Source: Fistulifera solaris (Eukaryota; Bacillariophyta; Bacillariophyceae; Naviculales; Stauroneidaceae). Taken from it: a stretch of 64,000 bases of DNA. Under the pieces are notes generated by a model that saw nothing but the letters and a program-made list of their open reading frames with translations, was not told the DNA's origin and ran no database searches. The first letter of the stretch is position 1. The number at the start of each line of letters is the position of its first letter. Location: NCBI GenBank assembly GCA_030295235.1, contig AP026133.1, positions 620,001-684,000 of the forward strand, read 5' to 3'. Shown here one piece after another: positions 31,194-43,224 of the stretch. Position numbers and translations under genes: made by a program.

Positions 31194-32939
31194 ATTGATC
31201 TTGGCTATAAAATGCCCGACGTCGTAGAGGTGCGAGTGTGGGACGATGCCAATGAAAACGGAATTCAAGATGAAGGGGAGACAGGAATAGAAGGAGTTGA
31301 GCTTCGACTTGTGAATGACACCCGACAGGATCTTGCCGTACAAGCGGAAGGCAATGCTCACGAAGTGCTGACAACGGATGCGAACGGTATCGCTCTGTTT
31401 ACGATGGTCCCCAAAGGGATTACTTTGCGTGTGAAAGTCGTCAATCGACCTCCTGGGGCTATCGAAACCTCGAAAAGAATCGGAGGCGATAGCAATAACG
31501 ACTCGGATCTAAACAGCGACTCATTTAGCGATTCATTCGATCTGCGCAATTTCAATGGAGGTGTTTATGGATCGATTGACTTGGGCTATCGAATGCCTGA
31601 AACACTTGAGATTCACGTGTGGGATGATATGAACTCGAACGGTATCCAAGATACTGGCGAGCCAGGTCTGCCTAACGTTGTGCTTAAGCTCGTGAAATCC
31701 GACAGAACTGAGATTGCCGCCATTCAAGGAGGAACGGCGCACCAAGCAATAACCACGGGTCCGGACGGAGTTGCCCGTTTCTTAAAAGTTCCCAAGTCCG
31801 AGACTATCCGAGCCATGGTGGTTGCTCCGCCGCCTGGAGCCAAGCCCACATCTAAAAACCAAGGTGGCGATGAGATGCTGGACAGTGACCTAAACGGCGA
31901 CATGTACAGTGATTCCTTTCAAATGGCTTCTTTCCGTGGCGCTGGGGCTCTCGGCATGGTACGTATTGTTCAATGGTCTTGTTCTTGATTAAAAGTCTTT
32001 GGAAAGGAACGTTTCATGCACTAATCTTTCGCTCTGATTGCTTTACAGCTGGACCTCGGATTCCAAATGCCGGCTGACATGGTCGTTCGTGTTTGGGATG
32101 ACTTTAACGGAGATGGAATCCAAGACGCTGGTGAACCGTAAGTACTTGTTGTGGTTGTTGTTTCTTGATGGCACCCTCGTTGGATTGAAATCTAATTGTT
32201 GTGCATGTTCTCCGTCGAACGACAGAGGAATTCAAGGTGTCGAACTAGGAATGGTCTTGAATGATAAAGTCACGCCCTTGCCGAATATTGGAGGGGGCAG
32301 CAATGCTCATCTGGTAAAATTCACTGACGAAAATGGCTACGCCACCTTTGTGGGGTGCCTCGGACCGAAACCGTACGGATCAAAGTCATGAATGCCCCGC
32401 CTGGTTCCGTGCCGACTCATCGAAACCGCGGTACAGATGACCAGGCCGACTCGGATATGGGAACGGATTTAGTGACCGACTCTTTCGATATGAACAACTT
32501 TAAAGGCGTCGGAGCTATCGGTCAAATGGACCTCGGCTTCCGCATGCCCAAGACAGTGGTCGTCCGTGTTTGGAGAGATACCGACGGCGATGGCATTCAG
32601 GATGAGAACGAAGAAGGCTTTGAAGGTATCCGCGTACAGATTGTGAACGCCACGACCCGCCTCCCTCTTCCCGAACAAGGAAACAACGGGACCGCACACC
32701 AGGTCCTCACCACAGGTTCCGACGGACGGGTTCGTTTCACCAAAGTTCCGCAGAGCACTTCCATTCGAATTCGAGTTTTGAATCCTCCTACCGGCTTCCG
32801 CGTCACCCTGAAGGATCGTGGAACAGATGATCAGCTAGATAGCGACTTGAATACTGATCACTTTACGGATGGCTTCCTTCTACCGAGCAATGTCGCGGAG
32901 CTTTTCGACATGCGAGACTGCGGATACAGGCCCATTTAA
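31194..32939 (+). pseudogene. SdrD-like gene, 3' fragment (unit 2)
   Basis: Exons equivalent to 9-11 of the complete gene: 31194-31958, 32049-32137 and 32226-32939. Only SdrD-B-like repeats 5 to 8 remain, without signal peptide, VWD or Cys repeats, because the unit begins inside the preceding intron. In addition, G5 of unit 1 is G4 here at about 32351-32354 (GTGGGGTGCC), shifting the frame within repeat 7. Splice sites are conserved. It has no promoter of its own. Confidence 0.85.
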
Positions 32940-33391
32940 TTCTTCATGCGGGCAATTTCCCAGTCCTTTAGTGATTCGCATACTTGATCTTCATATCTCA
33001 ATACATAATATAATTAAAAATAATCAATTTCAAAGTAAAGAAGCCAAGTATAGTAACCTCATGGATTATTGGAAACAAATAATGTTGCTGCGTTTCGCTT
33101 TTGCGCAATACCTGGTAAAGCGTCAAGCTCGAGAGTGATCTGTGCCTCGTGACTAAAAATGCAGTCGTGGCGAAATACAGACTACACAATAGAGCTATAG
33201 TCATTGTGGATGAGCACAATCGGAACCGCTTTTTGCTGTAAAGAATTAAGTGACAATGGAACTGGTATGAACGATAATTGCATCATGAATAAGGCGCTGG
33301 AAGATTGTTGATCGTGCAACACGGATCAAATACAACCAGGTGACGAGTAAGCACAATCATTAAGCCGTTAACGAAAACTATAGTCAAAAAA
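32940..33391. other. Intergenic region (unit 2)
   Basis: Same content as 13439-13887, with a few indels in short A runs. It includes ATGCAGTCGTGG near 33159 and TACCTGGTA near 33109. Confidence 0.5.
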
Positions 33392-34285
33392 TTATTCCAC
33401 CGCCATGATACTATTATGTTTCTCTTCGGCTGCACGATTGAGCTCATGAATCGCTTCTTCGGTTGCCGCCTCAACTTCTTGTTGAACTCGGAACGCATCA
33501 TCTTTCGACACATGCTCCAATTTCCCCGCGACACCTTTCTTCGTGACATCCATCGCCTTGCGGCGCACTTGTCGAATGCCTTGACGATACGACTCGGCAC
33601 GTTTTGCCAATGTCATGGCAATCTTTTGACGACTTTCTAACGAGATACGAGGAAGGGGAATGTTAACGACGCCATCTTCGGCGGAGGGATTGAGATTGAG
33701 CTGTTGTGAGACGGCCATGCGTACCGCCTTGGCAAGGGACGGATCAAAGCAAGTAGCTGTCGCCAACGTGGGTGATACCAACACGACTTGTGCGACCGAT
33801 TGCAACGAAGTGCGAGCACCGTACGCTTCCACTTGGACGCTGTCAAAGAGCGCGACGGTCGGCTCGGCGCCGCGCATGTTTTTGAGCGAATCGACAAAAC
33901 GTTGCACAATTTGTTTCATTTTGAGTTTAGTTTGTTTCGGGTCGGGGAGTAAATTCTGCTCTTCTTCTACTAGTTGCTCATCGTCCTCTTGATATAACTC
34001 TTCTTCGGGTTGCTCAACAGCTGCTGCCTCGTTTGTCGTCTCCGCTTTCCTTGACTTCTTTTTTTGACGACGCTCTTGAGCCTTTTTCTGACTTTGTTCG
34101 TGCGCCAGTTCATCCAAACGCTCCAAATGTTGTCCCATTTTCGCACCCGAGTGTTTAAAACGCCACGACGATGCTACAGTATCCACCATCGGAAGTGTCG
34201 AGGGACGGAGGTTGACGACGACTCCTCGACGTCCCGTGTATTGCAGAGATTGTCGTAAGAGAGAGGGGAAACGCGAGGCATTCAT
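33392..34285 (-). CDS. Ribosome recycling factor, organellar (unit 2, intact)
   Basis: 297 aa, ATG at 34285. Domain content is as in the unit 1 copy, but here the whole RRF domain is in frame, including NIPLPRISLESRQKIAMTLA and VTKKGVAGKLEHVSKDDAFR, which fit bacterial RRF (VPLPPLTEERR, ISEDD...). The basic N-terminus suggests mitochondrial import. The position of the ~100-residue charged linker before the RRF domain is unusual compared with the ~185-aa bacterial protein. Divergent from the FAD oxidoreductase gene. Confidence 0.92.
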   Translation of the reverse strand: MNASRFPSLLRQSLQYTGRRGVVVNLRPSTLPMVDTVASSWRFKHSGAKMGQHLERLDELAHEQSQKKAQERRQKKKSRKAETTNEAAAVEQPEEELYQEDDEQLVEEEQNLLPDPKQTKLKMKQIVQRFVDSLKNMRGAEPTVALFDSVQVEAYGARTSLQSVAQVVLVSPTLATATCFDPSLAKAVRMAVSQQLNLNPSAEDGVVNIPLPRISLESRQKIAMTLAKRAESYRQGIRQVRRKAMDVTKKGVAGKLEHVSKDDAFRVQQEVEAATEEAIHELNRAAEEKHNSIMAVE

Positions 34286-34594
34286 TGTTGCGTAGGAAAG
34301 AACTGAACGAAATCAAAAAGTAGAGACGCTGAGGTAAGGCTCATTGTTTTGGATGTGAATGGTCAACATGAAAACGGCGCGCATCACAATTTACATCATA
34401 ATACCTGGTACCCCGTAGTAGCATCAGATTGGCGGAGTCCGTCCATCGTACGTTACGTGGTGAGAGTTAAAAGGCAAAGCCGACGAGGCGAGCGACCACG
34501 AAAAAATCTCTCAGGCATCAAACTATTCTATTCTGAAAAGCAGAAAATAGCTGCAAAAGAGTGTCATGACAACTCATTTCCTTTTCCTTCTTTC
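34286..34594. other. Divergent promoter region, RRF / FAD oxidoreductase (unit 2)
   Basis: Counterpart of 14782-15089. An open frame extends upstream of the chosen start of the oxidoreductase to 34349, but it is closed in unit 1, so it is probably untranslated. Contains ATACCTGGTACC near 34401. Confidence 0.4.
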
Positions 34595-35992
34595 ATGAAT
34601 CTCATAGCACTGCGGAATTACGCCACAACTACGGAAGCTCTCGCAACGACATCCTCTCGCATTGCCGTCATCGGAGGAGGGGCCAGCGGCATTTTCGCGG
34701 CCATTGCGGCCGCCCAAAACGGCCACAACGTTACCGTCTTTGAAGCCGCGGCCAAGACACTCTCCAAAGTCCAAATCTCGGGTGGTGGACGCTGCAATGT
34801 GATGCACAATGCGAGTCGACCAGTCACCGAATTGTTGCAACAGTATCCTAGAGGACAACGCGAATTGCAAGGATTGTTTCAAAAACGATTCCGTCCGGAA
34901 GAATGTCGGGCGTGGTTTGAACAACACGGTGTTGTCTTGAAAACAGAAGCAGATGGTCGCATGTTCCCCGTTACCGACTCGTCACAAACGGTCATGGATG
35001 CCTTGTTACAGGCGGCGGCGCGAGCGCGCGTGAAGATACGGACGCGCTGTCGAGTTCAAGCGTTGCAGAAACCCAACAACGACCACACATTTACTATTTC
35101 TATAGTCGACAAGTCCGTATCAGATCAAGCTATAGTAAAAGAATGCTATGACGCCGTGATCTTAGCTACTGGCTCAATGCCTTTGGGCTATCAATTGGCC
35201 CAGTCGGTGGGGCATTCGCTCGTAAATACGGTGCCGTCGTTGTTCACATTGAATGCCGATGAGGCCGTTCGTCCGGGAGGTGTTTTGCATGGATTGTCGG
35301 GTGTTTCGGTGCCGTTAGGTCGGGTCTCGTACTGGCCGCCGAACACGGAACCGGTGCGGAAGAAAGTATTACACGAACAGGAAGGTCCGTTGCTCATTAC
35401 GCACTACGGATTATCCGGACCAGCGGCATTGCGAGTCAGTGCGTTTGGAGCGAGGACTTTGGCGGAGCATTCCTACAAAGGAACTCTGAAAGTACACTGG
35501 GCACCCTCGTTTGGATCCAGCGTAGAGGATATTTTCGATCAGCTGTGGTTTATGACGACGTCAAATCCGCGAAAAATCATTTCGACGGTGTGCCCGTTGA
35601 TTCGAGCCGATCCGGTGACGAGCACTGTGACAACTGCCATTCCACGACGTCTATGGAGTGCACTGGTGCAAGCGGCCGGTGTCGACGAAGCGACAGTCTG
35701 GGGCGGTGTTTCAAAAAAGGTCGTTCGCCAGCTGGCACTGCAAGTGGCGGAATGTCCCATTACGATGACCGGTAAGGGAACCTTCAAAGAAGAATTCGTA
35801 ACAGCAGGAGGTGTTCCGTTGAAGGAAATTGATATGACACAAATGGAAAGTAAAGTGTGTCCTGGTTTGTTTCTTTGCGGGGAAGTCATCAATGTGGATG
35901 GAGTGACGGGTGGTTTCAATTTCATGAATGCATGGGGGACGGGATACGTGGCTGGAAATGCAGTGGGCGACTCGATCAGGAGAGCGGCATAA
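34595..35992 (+). CDS. FAD-dependent oxidoreductase, BaiN/HI0933 (YhiN) type (unit 2, intact)
   Basis: 465 aa from the ATG at 34595. N-terminal FAD-binding Rossmann motif RIAVIGGGASGIFAA, family signature SGGGRCNVMHN, the mid-protein LATGSMPLGYQLAQSVGHSL, and the highly conserved C-terminal LFLCGEVINVDGVTGGFNF followed by NAWGTGYVAGN. In bacteria this family includes the flavoproteins BaiN and RdsA; the substrate in eukaryotic algae is not known to me. The short N-terminus (MNLIALRNYATTTEALATTS) could be an organelle presequence but has no ASAFAP-like site. It ends 30 bp from the tail of the nuclease gene. Confidence 0.9.
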   Translation: MNLIALRNYATTTEALATTSSRIAVIGGGASGIFAAIAAAQNGHNVTVFEAAAKTLSKVQISGGGRCNVMHNASRPVTELLQQYPRGQRELQGLFQKRFRPEECRAWFEQHGVVLKTEADGRMFPVTDSSQTVMDALLQAAARARVKIRTRCRVQALQKPNNDHTFTISIVDKSVSDQAIVKECYDAVILATGSMPLGYQLAQSVGHSLVNTVPSLFTLNADEAVRPGGVLHGLSGVSVPLGRVSYWPPNTEPVRKKVLHEQEGPLLITHYGLSGPAALRVSAFGARTLAEHSYKGTLKVHWAPSFGSSVEDIFDQLWFMTTSNPRKIISTVCPLIRADPVTSTVTTAIPRRLWSALVQAAGVDEATVWGGVSKKVVRQLALQVAECPITMTGKGTFKEEFVTAGGVPLKEIDMTQMESKVCPGLFLCGEVINVDGVTGGFNFMNAWGTGYVAGNAVGDSIRRAA

Positions 35993-36022
35993 AAGGAGAG
36001 AAAGCTGGCTACAGTTTATGCT

Positions 36023-37039
36023 CTAAGTTATCGCTATGCTCATGACATGGCATCTATTGTTTCGATGAGCGAGAACAACGTCCGTCCCGACACAGATGCA
36101 TGATCTCAACTTTTGCCATTTTGAAAAAGCTGGTGGACTGGGTGCTGTATCCGTCTGTGAGCAACAGTAAAGGACCCTTTGTCGTGATTTCAATTTTTCT
36201 GTTGCCTTGTCGGCCTGATTTCTCCAGGATTCGTCAACCAGTCCTGGGAAAAAGGTGAGACCAGTGACTGCTTCCAAGTCCGTCCACCGAACCAAGAAAT
36301 CTTGATAGTCGCTTTTCTCGGGAAGCTTTTCATTCGGAACCACGAAACAGGCGAATTCACGGATAGAGTAAGCTCTCTCTGGTTGATTTGGATCAACAAC
36401 TACAACGACTTTAAACAAATGAGTCGGAACAGATACTAATGATGGCGGATTTCCCAATCCTTTGTATTGGTATTCAAATAGCTTGTCTTCGAGTTTTCGT
36501 TGCGGAAGCCAAAGAGGCCCCGTCACGACGTAGGTCTCGTATTGTTGTTGTTTCGCTCTTCGTGCCACTCCTCGTGTCCACTTTTCCAGCCCCGCCCAAA
36601 CCCCTCGATTCATATCGGACGATTGTGGGGCTATATTGATGAGATTGTAAGTGTCTGATCGATTGTCTTGGAAGTCTGCCGCTGGTGCCATGTGCCCTCG
36701 GTCGTATCCTGATAAGTGATAATGCGAATTGCGAGAACGAAACCACTCGGGAAGCGATTTTTCTTCGTAAAAGCGATGTCGACGTTGATCTGTATTGGTT
36801 GTTTCGTCCGTGACGGTGAGGCGTTCCATGACATAGACGGGTGTCCTAGTTCGAACGTCAAAAGCTATTTCAAGATAATCATTCGGTCGGAAAATACGAA
36901 TCGGAATCCAGGGCGACAGATTTGCGTTCGCCCAATCGCTTTCCGAAGTGTACAAGGTGCCGCCTACTGTCGTCGACAAGACGAGAGTTGGAAGGGCTAT
37001 CCCTCGGAGTACTGCATTATGAAAGATCCGGGAGGCCAT
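36023..37039 (-). CDS. Endonuclease G-like nuclease (unit 2 copy)
   Basis: 338-codon frame, ATG at 37039. Same DRGHMAPAADF active site (His base plus metal-binding Asn further on) as the unit 1 copy. Here the A5 run near 36249 keeps the frame through GLTFFPGLVDESWRNQADK, the form expected from EndoG families, and continues to a stop at 36023. The extra ~45 residues after SRQRVLYCC have little family resemblance, and a further indel near 36180-36200 could end the protein earlier. Mitochondrial or secreted location follows from the hydrophobic N-terminus. Confidence 0.85.
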   Translation of the reverse strand: MASRIFHNAVLRGIALPTLVLSTTVGGTLYTSESDWANANLSPWIPIRIFRPNDYLEIAFDVRTRTPVYVMERLTVTDETTNTDQRRHRFYEEKSLPEWFRSRNSHYHLSGYDRGHMAPAADFQDNRSDTYNLINIAPQSSDMNRGVWAGLEKWTRGVARRAKQQQYETYVVTGPLWLPQRKLEDKLFEYQYKGLGNPPSLVSVPTHLFKVVVVVDPNQPERAYSIREFACFVVPNEKLPEKSDYQDFLVRWTDLEAVTGLTFFPGLVDESWRNQADKATEKLKSRQRVLYCCSQTDTAPSPPAFSKWQKLRSCICVGTDVVLAHRNNRCHVMSIAIT

Positions 37040-37541
37040 GGGCCCTTGGTGTTAGAAAATGTTATTGAAGTGAGACTTGGAGGCTGTTGAAAGAAGAAAG
37101 GTACCTGGTACATGCCGCATGCCGATAACAGAGAGCAAAATGCGCCGATGACTTTTTGCGGACGCGTAAACGGAAAAGTGCGCATCCCTGTTAGGGATAA
37201 GGGATAGAGACTGACCGGTGCTATGTGCTATGGTTTTTCCACAGTAGATTTTGAAAACCGGTTTAGGAAGATCTAGGTTTTACTGGCGACCACAATGTCA
37301 TAAGATCAACTCAAATCAGAATTCAGCTAGCTTTCTTCTCCCCTTCGTAGTTACTACGTAATAAAGCTTGTCGGCACCTCTGTTCATTCCTTATCCAAAC
37401 ACAAAACATTCGCGAGCCGAAGGATCCAGTGAAACAGCAACGTGCGCATCGGTGATCAGAGCGTTGTCAGTTATTGGATGAGAGAATGATGAATAGTTTA
37501 GTCTAGTGACCACTTGATTCAAGTAAACGTTGCTGAACATC
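37040..37541. other. Intergenic region between divergent genes (unit 2)
   Basis: Counterpart of 17531-18031, nearly identical, including GGTACCTGGTACATG near 37100. Confidence 0.4.
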
Positions 37542-38461
37542 ATGAGCCAGTGGAATGAAAGGAAACCGCAGGCAGACAGCGACCGCGTCAAGCGGCGAAA
37601 CGGATGGCCCGAACATCAAGGTCTTTCACAAACTGCTTATCCTTATTCCCTCGCCAATCAATTGCCGCTCGGTTATACCATGAACGCACCCCTACCACCT
37701 TATGATGAACTAATTCATCCTTATTCGTCCGTAACATCGTACAATGTCCGAGACCAACTTTTGACACAACTGATCGCAGCACAACTGACCGGATCTATCC
37801 TGTACTCCCAATTGTTTCCACTGCATCCATACTTTCCGATAAGAAACGAAACCGTGACATTTATGCATGAGCACCACAATTCCGGCGTCTTTCGAATGCA
37901 ACCTAACCAACTATCCGATCTCGTAAGCAGCGATGAACCGTCACAACATTCAGCTTCCTTCTCGGCCCCACCACTCATACCGCCAGTCACAATCGACAGC
38001 CGACAACAGATACCGGCTGAAGAATCCACGCAACAAACACCTTCTAGTTCGTTACTTAGCAAGCCAAAGCGTCCGTTATCCGCTTACAATGTTTTCTTTC
38101 AAGAAGAACGTGCGAGGATTGTCAAAGAAAGGGAGCTCCAAAACAGCAAAGATGCTCCATTAGACTCGTCAAAGCAGCGCTACCAGCCAAACGGGACCGG
38201 TTTCGAAGATCTGGCAAAGGAAATTAGCAAGAGATGGAAGAGCATCGACAAGAAGCGTCTTGATAAATGTTCACAACTTGCCGAAACTGATACGGTAAGA
38301 TACCAAAAGAGCTGGCTGCGTATAAGGAGCAAAGAGAGGCCAAGCTTTCGGCAATGCAGCAAGCTCAAGTGGCATCTGTATCGGAAGAAGCATGGAAGCG
38401 CTATATCGCGGAAGCAGAAAAACAAAAGCCTCTTAGGAACAGGAAACGGAAACGAAAATAG
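37542..38461 (+). CDS. HMG-box protein A (unit 2 copy)
   Basis: ATG at 37542 (MSQWNERKPQADSDRVKRR). An N-terminal ~170 residues without known domain, rich in Pro/Tyr/Gln, precede one HMG box: KPKRPLSAYNVFFQEERARI and NGTGFEDLAKEISKRWKSID. A single base is missing in the A4 run 38305-38308; with it the frame continues into a charged helical tail (EAKLSAMQQAQVASVSEEAW) and a basic end RNRKRKRK before the stop at 38461, 306 aa in all. The same tail motif in HMG-B and HMG-C supports this reading. Architectural DNA-binding protein; the basic end may be a nuclear signal. Confidence 0.85.
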
Positions 38462-38770
38462 TGTTCGCAACTTTCTTCAGATGCTTTTGTCAACGTCTTT
38501 CAACACAGAACAATGACTAACGAAAAAATCTCGATGAAAACGCGAGTTCCCCATTCTCGTGTAAACGATCGCAATGTTTCTTTCACTATAAATGATGATG
38601 GTTTTGTTTTAGTTTCATAAGCGTCGACCTTCATTCCTGGTCAGAAACGGTTTGGTGGCATAAATAATGAACCTAAACCCTCGCCGTTTGGCCGGTGGCA
38701 GCGCACGCACTGGCTGATGACTGATGACTCATTCACGCGAAGCGTAGATCGAGAATTTAGACACGAGTGC

Positions 38771-38977
38771 TCATTTTCGCGATCTTCGCGCGGCGACTTT
38801 TGTACACCCTCCTCTTCGTAAAATTTCAACAATATCTGCTGATTCCTGACTAATTTCATCTTCGTCTGTGTCATTGTAAGAGATTTGGTGTTTCCCGCTA
38901 GATTCTTCTTTGTCCGGTGATAATCCACTGTCAGGAAGCAAGAAAAGGGGTTCCTTGTCCGATGTATGACCATCCAT
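38771..38977 (-). CDS. Small acidic hypothetical ORF (unit 2)
   Basis: Counterpart of the 113-codon frame at 19126-19467. Here the frame is diverted after ILRRGGCTK by a T-run difference near 38801. No domain is recognised. Confidence 0.25.
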   Translation of the reverse strand: MDGHTSDKEPLFLLPDSGLSPDKEESSGKHQISYNDTDEDEISQESADIVEILRRGGCTKVAARRSRK

Positions 38978-39125
38978 GCCTCCCTTCTACACAACTGTCG
39001 AGAGCAAAAGTGTGAATAAAGGCTCATGCGGGCAAAAACCCCCATGTCGAAAAAACAAGTCGCTTTCCTGGCAAACCGCACCAGCAAGTTATATCGCAGC
39101 GCTCTTGTAAGCCGTTTCCGTATCA

Positions 39126-39480
39126 TCAACGTTGGTAAAGCACAAAGCTGTACCCTTCGTCTGGGTCACGAACAACGAAGGCAAAATCAATAGTTCCGGT
39201 AAATTCTCCATCAGCATCGAGCAAAATCCCAAATGCAACACCTATCGTCAAAACTGCCATTGTCGCAATCCTTCTCTTTTCCCATTCCTTCTCTCTTATT
39301 CATTGCTTTTCTGGCCATTTCGCTTTTCTTGACGTCGGCCGACATGACTTTAAAACTCTGATCAGGAAAGGTGTCGATAACCATAAAACCCTCTCGGAAC
39401 TGGGACAATGTTGAAAGGTACTTGTCAAAATAGGCAACAAAACCGATTGTGTGTTCGATTGCACTGCATAACTACATGAC
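39126..39480 (-). pseudogene. Fragment of an unidentified protein-coding gene (unit 2)
   Basis: Counterpart of 19615-19970. The stretch GFMVIDTFPDQSFKVMSADV is open here, and the terminal part LTIGVAFGILLDADGEFTGT to FVLYQR is read cleanly in one frame, since this copy has A4 rather than A5 near 39227. One break near 39266-39272 remains. Confidence 0.4.
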
Positions 39481-42400
39481 ATTGCAAGAAAAAGGAGTCA
39501 AATGCACAACAGGACGTCGGCATTGTAAGAAACGTTCTCACTGCGTCGTGGTTTCCAGTTCACTTTCTGACCGATCGAGATTGAGCAACGAGCAAACACT
39601 TTCTCATTATTCCTGACACAGTTACTTTTATGTCACGTGCTTCTCAGTTTCAGGAGGCCAGTACATTTCAAGTTCGTGACCCCTGACCTTTGGCTCGCTG
39701 TTCCATGGTCTATATAAACGTTGAACATGATGACCTTTTGCCCTTTGATTCAAGGGCGTAGAAACGGCTCATGACGAGGTTGCCATGCTAGTTTGAATCT
39801 GCTTCTTTTCCACTTTTTGCGACAACAGTTGCACTTGCCGCAACCCTCAACACGCCAGATGATAACAATAACAATGAATGAATACGGAGTAAATGAAGCA
39901 GAGGAGGAACCAGTTAAATGTAATACTCCGTATTAAACAGTGACAACGACACAGTGACCGTTTGCGGCTTCAAGGCTTCAGCCCGGATGTTCGCATCCCG
40001 CATCCCGCCCGCGTTATGACTTAGGTGCTTAGGAATTACGAGTTACGACTTACGCCTTACGACCTCCGCTTTCAACGTATAGAATGAATAAGTTTGACGT
40101 GTGACTCAGAAGCAGTCTTTCGTCTTTGTCCGTCTACGACTACGAGGTTAGCGATTTACGAGTAATGACTTTTGAGTAGAACCGACGGAGAAATAAAAAC
40201 CACATTTTAAGTAGTAGTACAATGAAAGAAAGAAGTCGCAGTGACGAAAACAGGAATTGTCAGTATTCCGTATGTTGTAGGCTGATTCTCAATGTTTCCG
40301 ACCCTGGACACCTGGACATGACACTGACACATGGCAACATGGCAATGACACTTCATGAAGGCGAGAGCCATTCAAAATTCAAACTACTCTGAAAATGACA
40401 AGACGACAGGCGTTGAGAACTGACATTTCTGTTGATGAGATCTAACTTAAGATACAAAATGCGGAGCAAATGAGATGGGCCACGAATGCATCGATTGAAG
40501 ATTGGAAATGGGAAAGGGATGAAAAGCAGCAACAGTAGTTCTGCAGCTGGTTTCCATCCTTCCCTTCGCTCACTTGGTCGTAATTCGGCTCCTGCACATG
40601 CTGATGGAACACCATCCAACGTCGAGGTGGTGCTGACCGAATCGTCAGCTTCACTTGATCTATCATTGACATGAGTCATATGCGAGTTGAGAGAGTATAG
40701 AGGGAGAGCGATGGCACAAATGATCGCCGTGTCTGAATGTGATTCAAGTTGGAGAAGACGTCTTAGTTTCTCACGAGCAGTCGGATGGTGACAGCTACAA
40801 CAGTGCAATCGACCCACCTAGAAAGGACGGATGGATTGACAACCTTCGACTAGCTTCGTAAGCAGCCAGACACCACTTGTACAAGGCATTGGCCCTTCCT
40901 TTTACTGCAATCATCAGCATCGCTTTGATGTCGATACCTGGTACTTGTCGAACAATCATCGCATGTGAATCTTTCAGTTCCACACCCCATTGATTCAATC
41001 ATTAGGAAAGTTACAAATCCAATTATAGCAGCATAAGATATTGCGGCCATTCCACATCACTCCAACAAAAGATTGGACATTATCACTTCCTTGATCTCAC
41101 ATAAGGAACTGGATGGAACTACCACAAACGAATCGACCTCGAAGCTGTTAGCGAGCAAGGTATTGTCAAAGAAAAAACCGATGGAGATTTCAAGATCATA
41201 TCTGACCTTGAGTCAGGCTCTGGAAATAGATTGATCAAGGTCTTTCTTGTTCATTAGCGAAGTGTCTGAAAAACGGCCAGTACGAGTGGTTCTTGGGTAA
41301 AATTGCATTCAGAGGGCTAGTCAGAGATTTCGAGAATGGACTTGAGCGTAGGAATAGGTATTGCAAAGGTATGAGTGGAGAAGAGTGTGGGCTGTGTATC
41401 TCTGCCGTCAATTGTTTCATCGCAATCAAATGTTAATTGGAAGTTCCGTATCCTTGTTTGCTTTGCAGGACCTACACTTCAGCTTGCCCCGAAATGACAA
41501 TCAATTCCATGAATCATACTGTAACAAGATTAAAGGCAAGCAGTATAAGAACGCAAGACGTGGTTACAAGCATCGGGCACGCCTTGTACGCTAACACTCA
41601 GTGCTTGCTTTATCAGCGAAGCTCGGTACCATCGTTTCCGACTGACTAGACAACTAATCTTTCAGCTTTGTGTGGCTTTGCATTCTTGATTGTCCACGAT
41701 TTCTAAGAGTAATCAAATTTGGGGAATTGATTTGGTCCCAAAGCTTCGCTTTTATGTAATAGCACCGTGCTAGAGAAGGCGCTGCACAAAACCAGGATTT
41801 CGTCTGGTCGTCCGCGTGAAACGTTGAACAACAGACAGAAAAGCGCCGACTGTCGGATCATAAATTTTTGAATGAATCATAATATGACTCAGATCGTTGT
41901 TTGGTCATTGATTTTTTTGCCAAAGACAAAAGACTGAGTTTCGGGGTGATGATTTGGTTTAAGGTGCATTACGGACTTAAGGAAATTCGAAATGTTAATG
42001 TTGAGTTTCCGTTTTTGTTGACGATACCTGGTACGGGACACGAAAAACATGCTGACATCTGACCGCCGACTTGCCAATGCCGACAGCCAATATCCGATAG
42101 GTATTTCGGCTATAATTAGATTGATCGATGATCAAATTAAAAAGATTTATTTGGTTTTCGGTCGTGAACGATCAACAAAAGTGGGGGCGTAATATCTTCT
42201 GTGATTATTAACACCTAATCCACTGGTGCCTAAGGCTGAGGTCGATCCTACATCCAAAGAAGTTTTCTCGAAAAACAGTTGACTCGCGACTTCCACGCTT
42301 AATTCTGTGTCATTAGTCGATAACGTGAGCCTTTCTTGCCTGCCTATTTCGCAATCCTGGCCATAGCAAGCAAACTTTGGCGACTGCTATCGATTGGAAG

Positions 42401-43224
42401 CTTCCTATTCAATCATGTGTAGATCACAATGACCAGCTGTGCTTTTATCTTTGTCGCAGTTTGTTTATTGCAAATGCAGCTGAATCCCAGGAAGGGTGAT
42501 ATGAATTTCGTTCGATGGAGGCCCCTCTAAAAGTAACAAAATAGTTTCCTACAAAACGGAAAGTGACAACTAATACTGACATGATCAAAATGTTGTGATG
42601 CTAGACTAATTCGACGAGAAGGATTTTAATAAGTCAGTCGAGGAAGAAGAGTCCACAAGAGACATTATCACGCACATGGGTAATTCGGAAAAGTGGCCGA
42701 AAGAGCTTTCCATCGATTTCGTGCACAGCAACGGATTATTTAGGCAGTCATCAGTCATCAGTCATCACTGCATCTCAAATCATCACCAGCTTCTCCGCGC
42801 TCTTTGAGTCCCAGATTTTTTGTTGCTTATGATCAAACTGGCATTTTAGATTCTGTTTCGGGAGAAAAGACTAAGAGCTACGTCAGCCGACATTTAGTAA
42901 GGCGAATATTGTCATAAGATACGTATTGTAAGTAGAGAAACTAATACTCTAAAGGACAAGTTTCAATAAAAATTCCTTCTGTACAAAATACTCGCTAATG
43001 GGAATCCGAGACATCATGACCTATACCTGTAGCATGGAGCATTAACGAACGCACCTCAACCGCCATCGTGAACATTCAACTGTGAGAGACTGTCAGTCCG
43101 TTCAGCACCCAGCGGCAACAACAAACGAAAGAAAGCATATATCCATTTCCTTGCACCCTGAGACCTTGCAATTTACAATCAGTGAGACAACTTTCAGCTA
43201 GCTCGTTCAGCAGCGGCGAAGAAC
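39481..43224. other. Long gene-poor region (unit 2)
   Basis: Counterpart of 19971-23756, with many substitutions and indels: a shortened TTACGA-rich segment (40020-40180), a missing ~29-bp segment at 42255, and a duplicated CAGTCATCAGTCATCA near 42750. No gene is supported. ATACCTGGTAC recurs at 40935 and 42026. Confidence 0.4.

Noticed and set aside
38641-39129. 162-codon minus-strand open frame with Cys and Arg clusters
   Set aside because: It overlaps in another frame the small acidic ORF, is broken in unit 1, and has no domain or coding bias.
40353-40817. 154-codon minus-strand open frame in the gene-poor region
   Set aside because: The unit 1 counterpart is split, the changes between copies are mainly amino-acid altering, and no family resemblance is seen.
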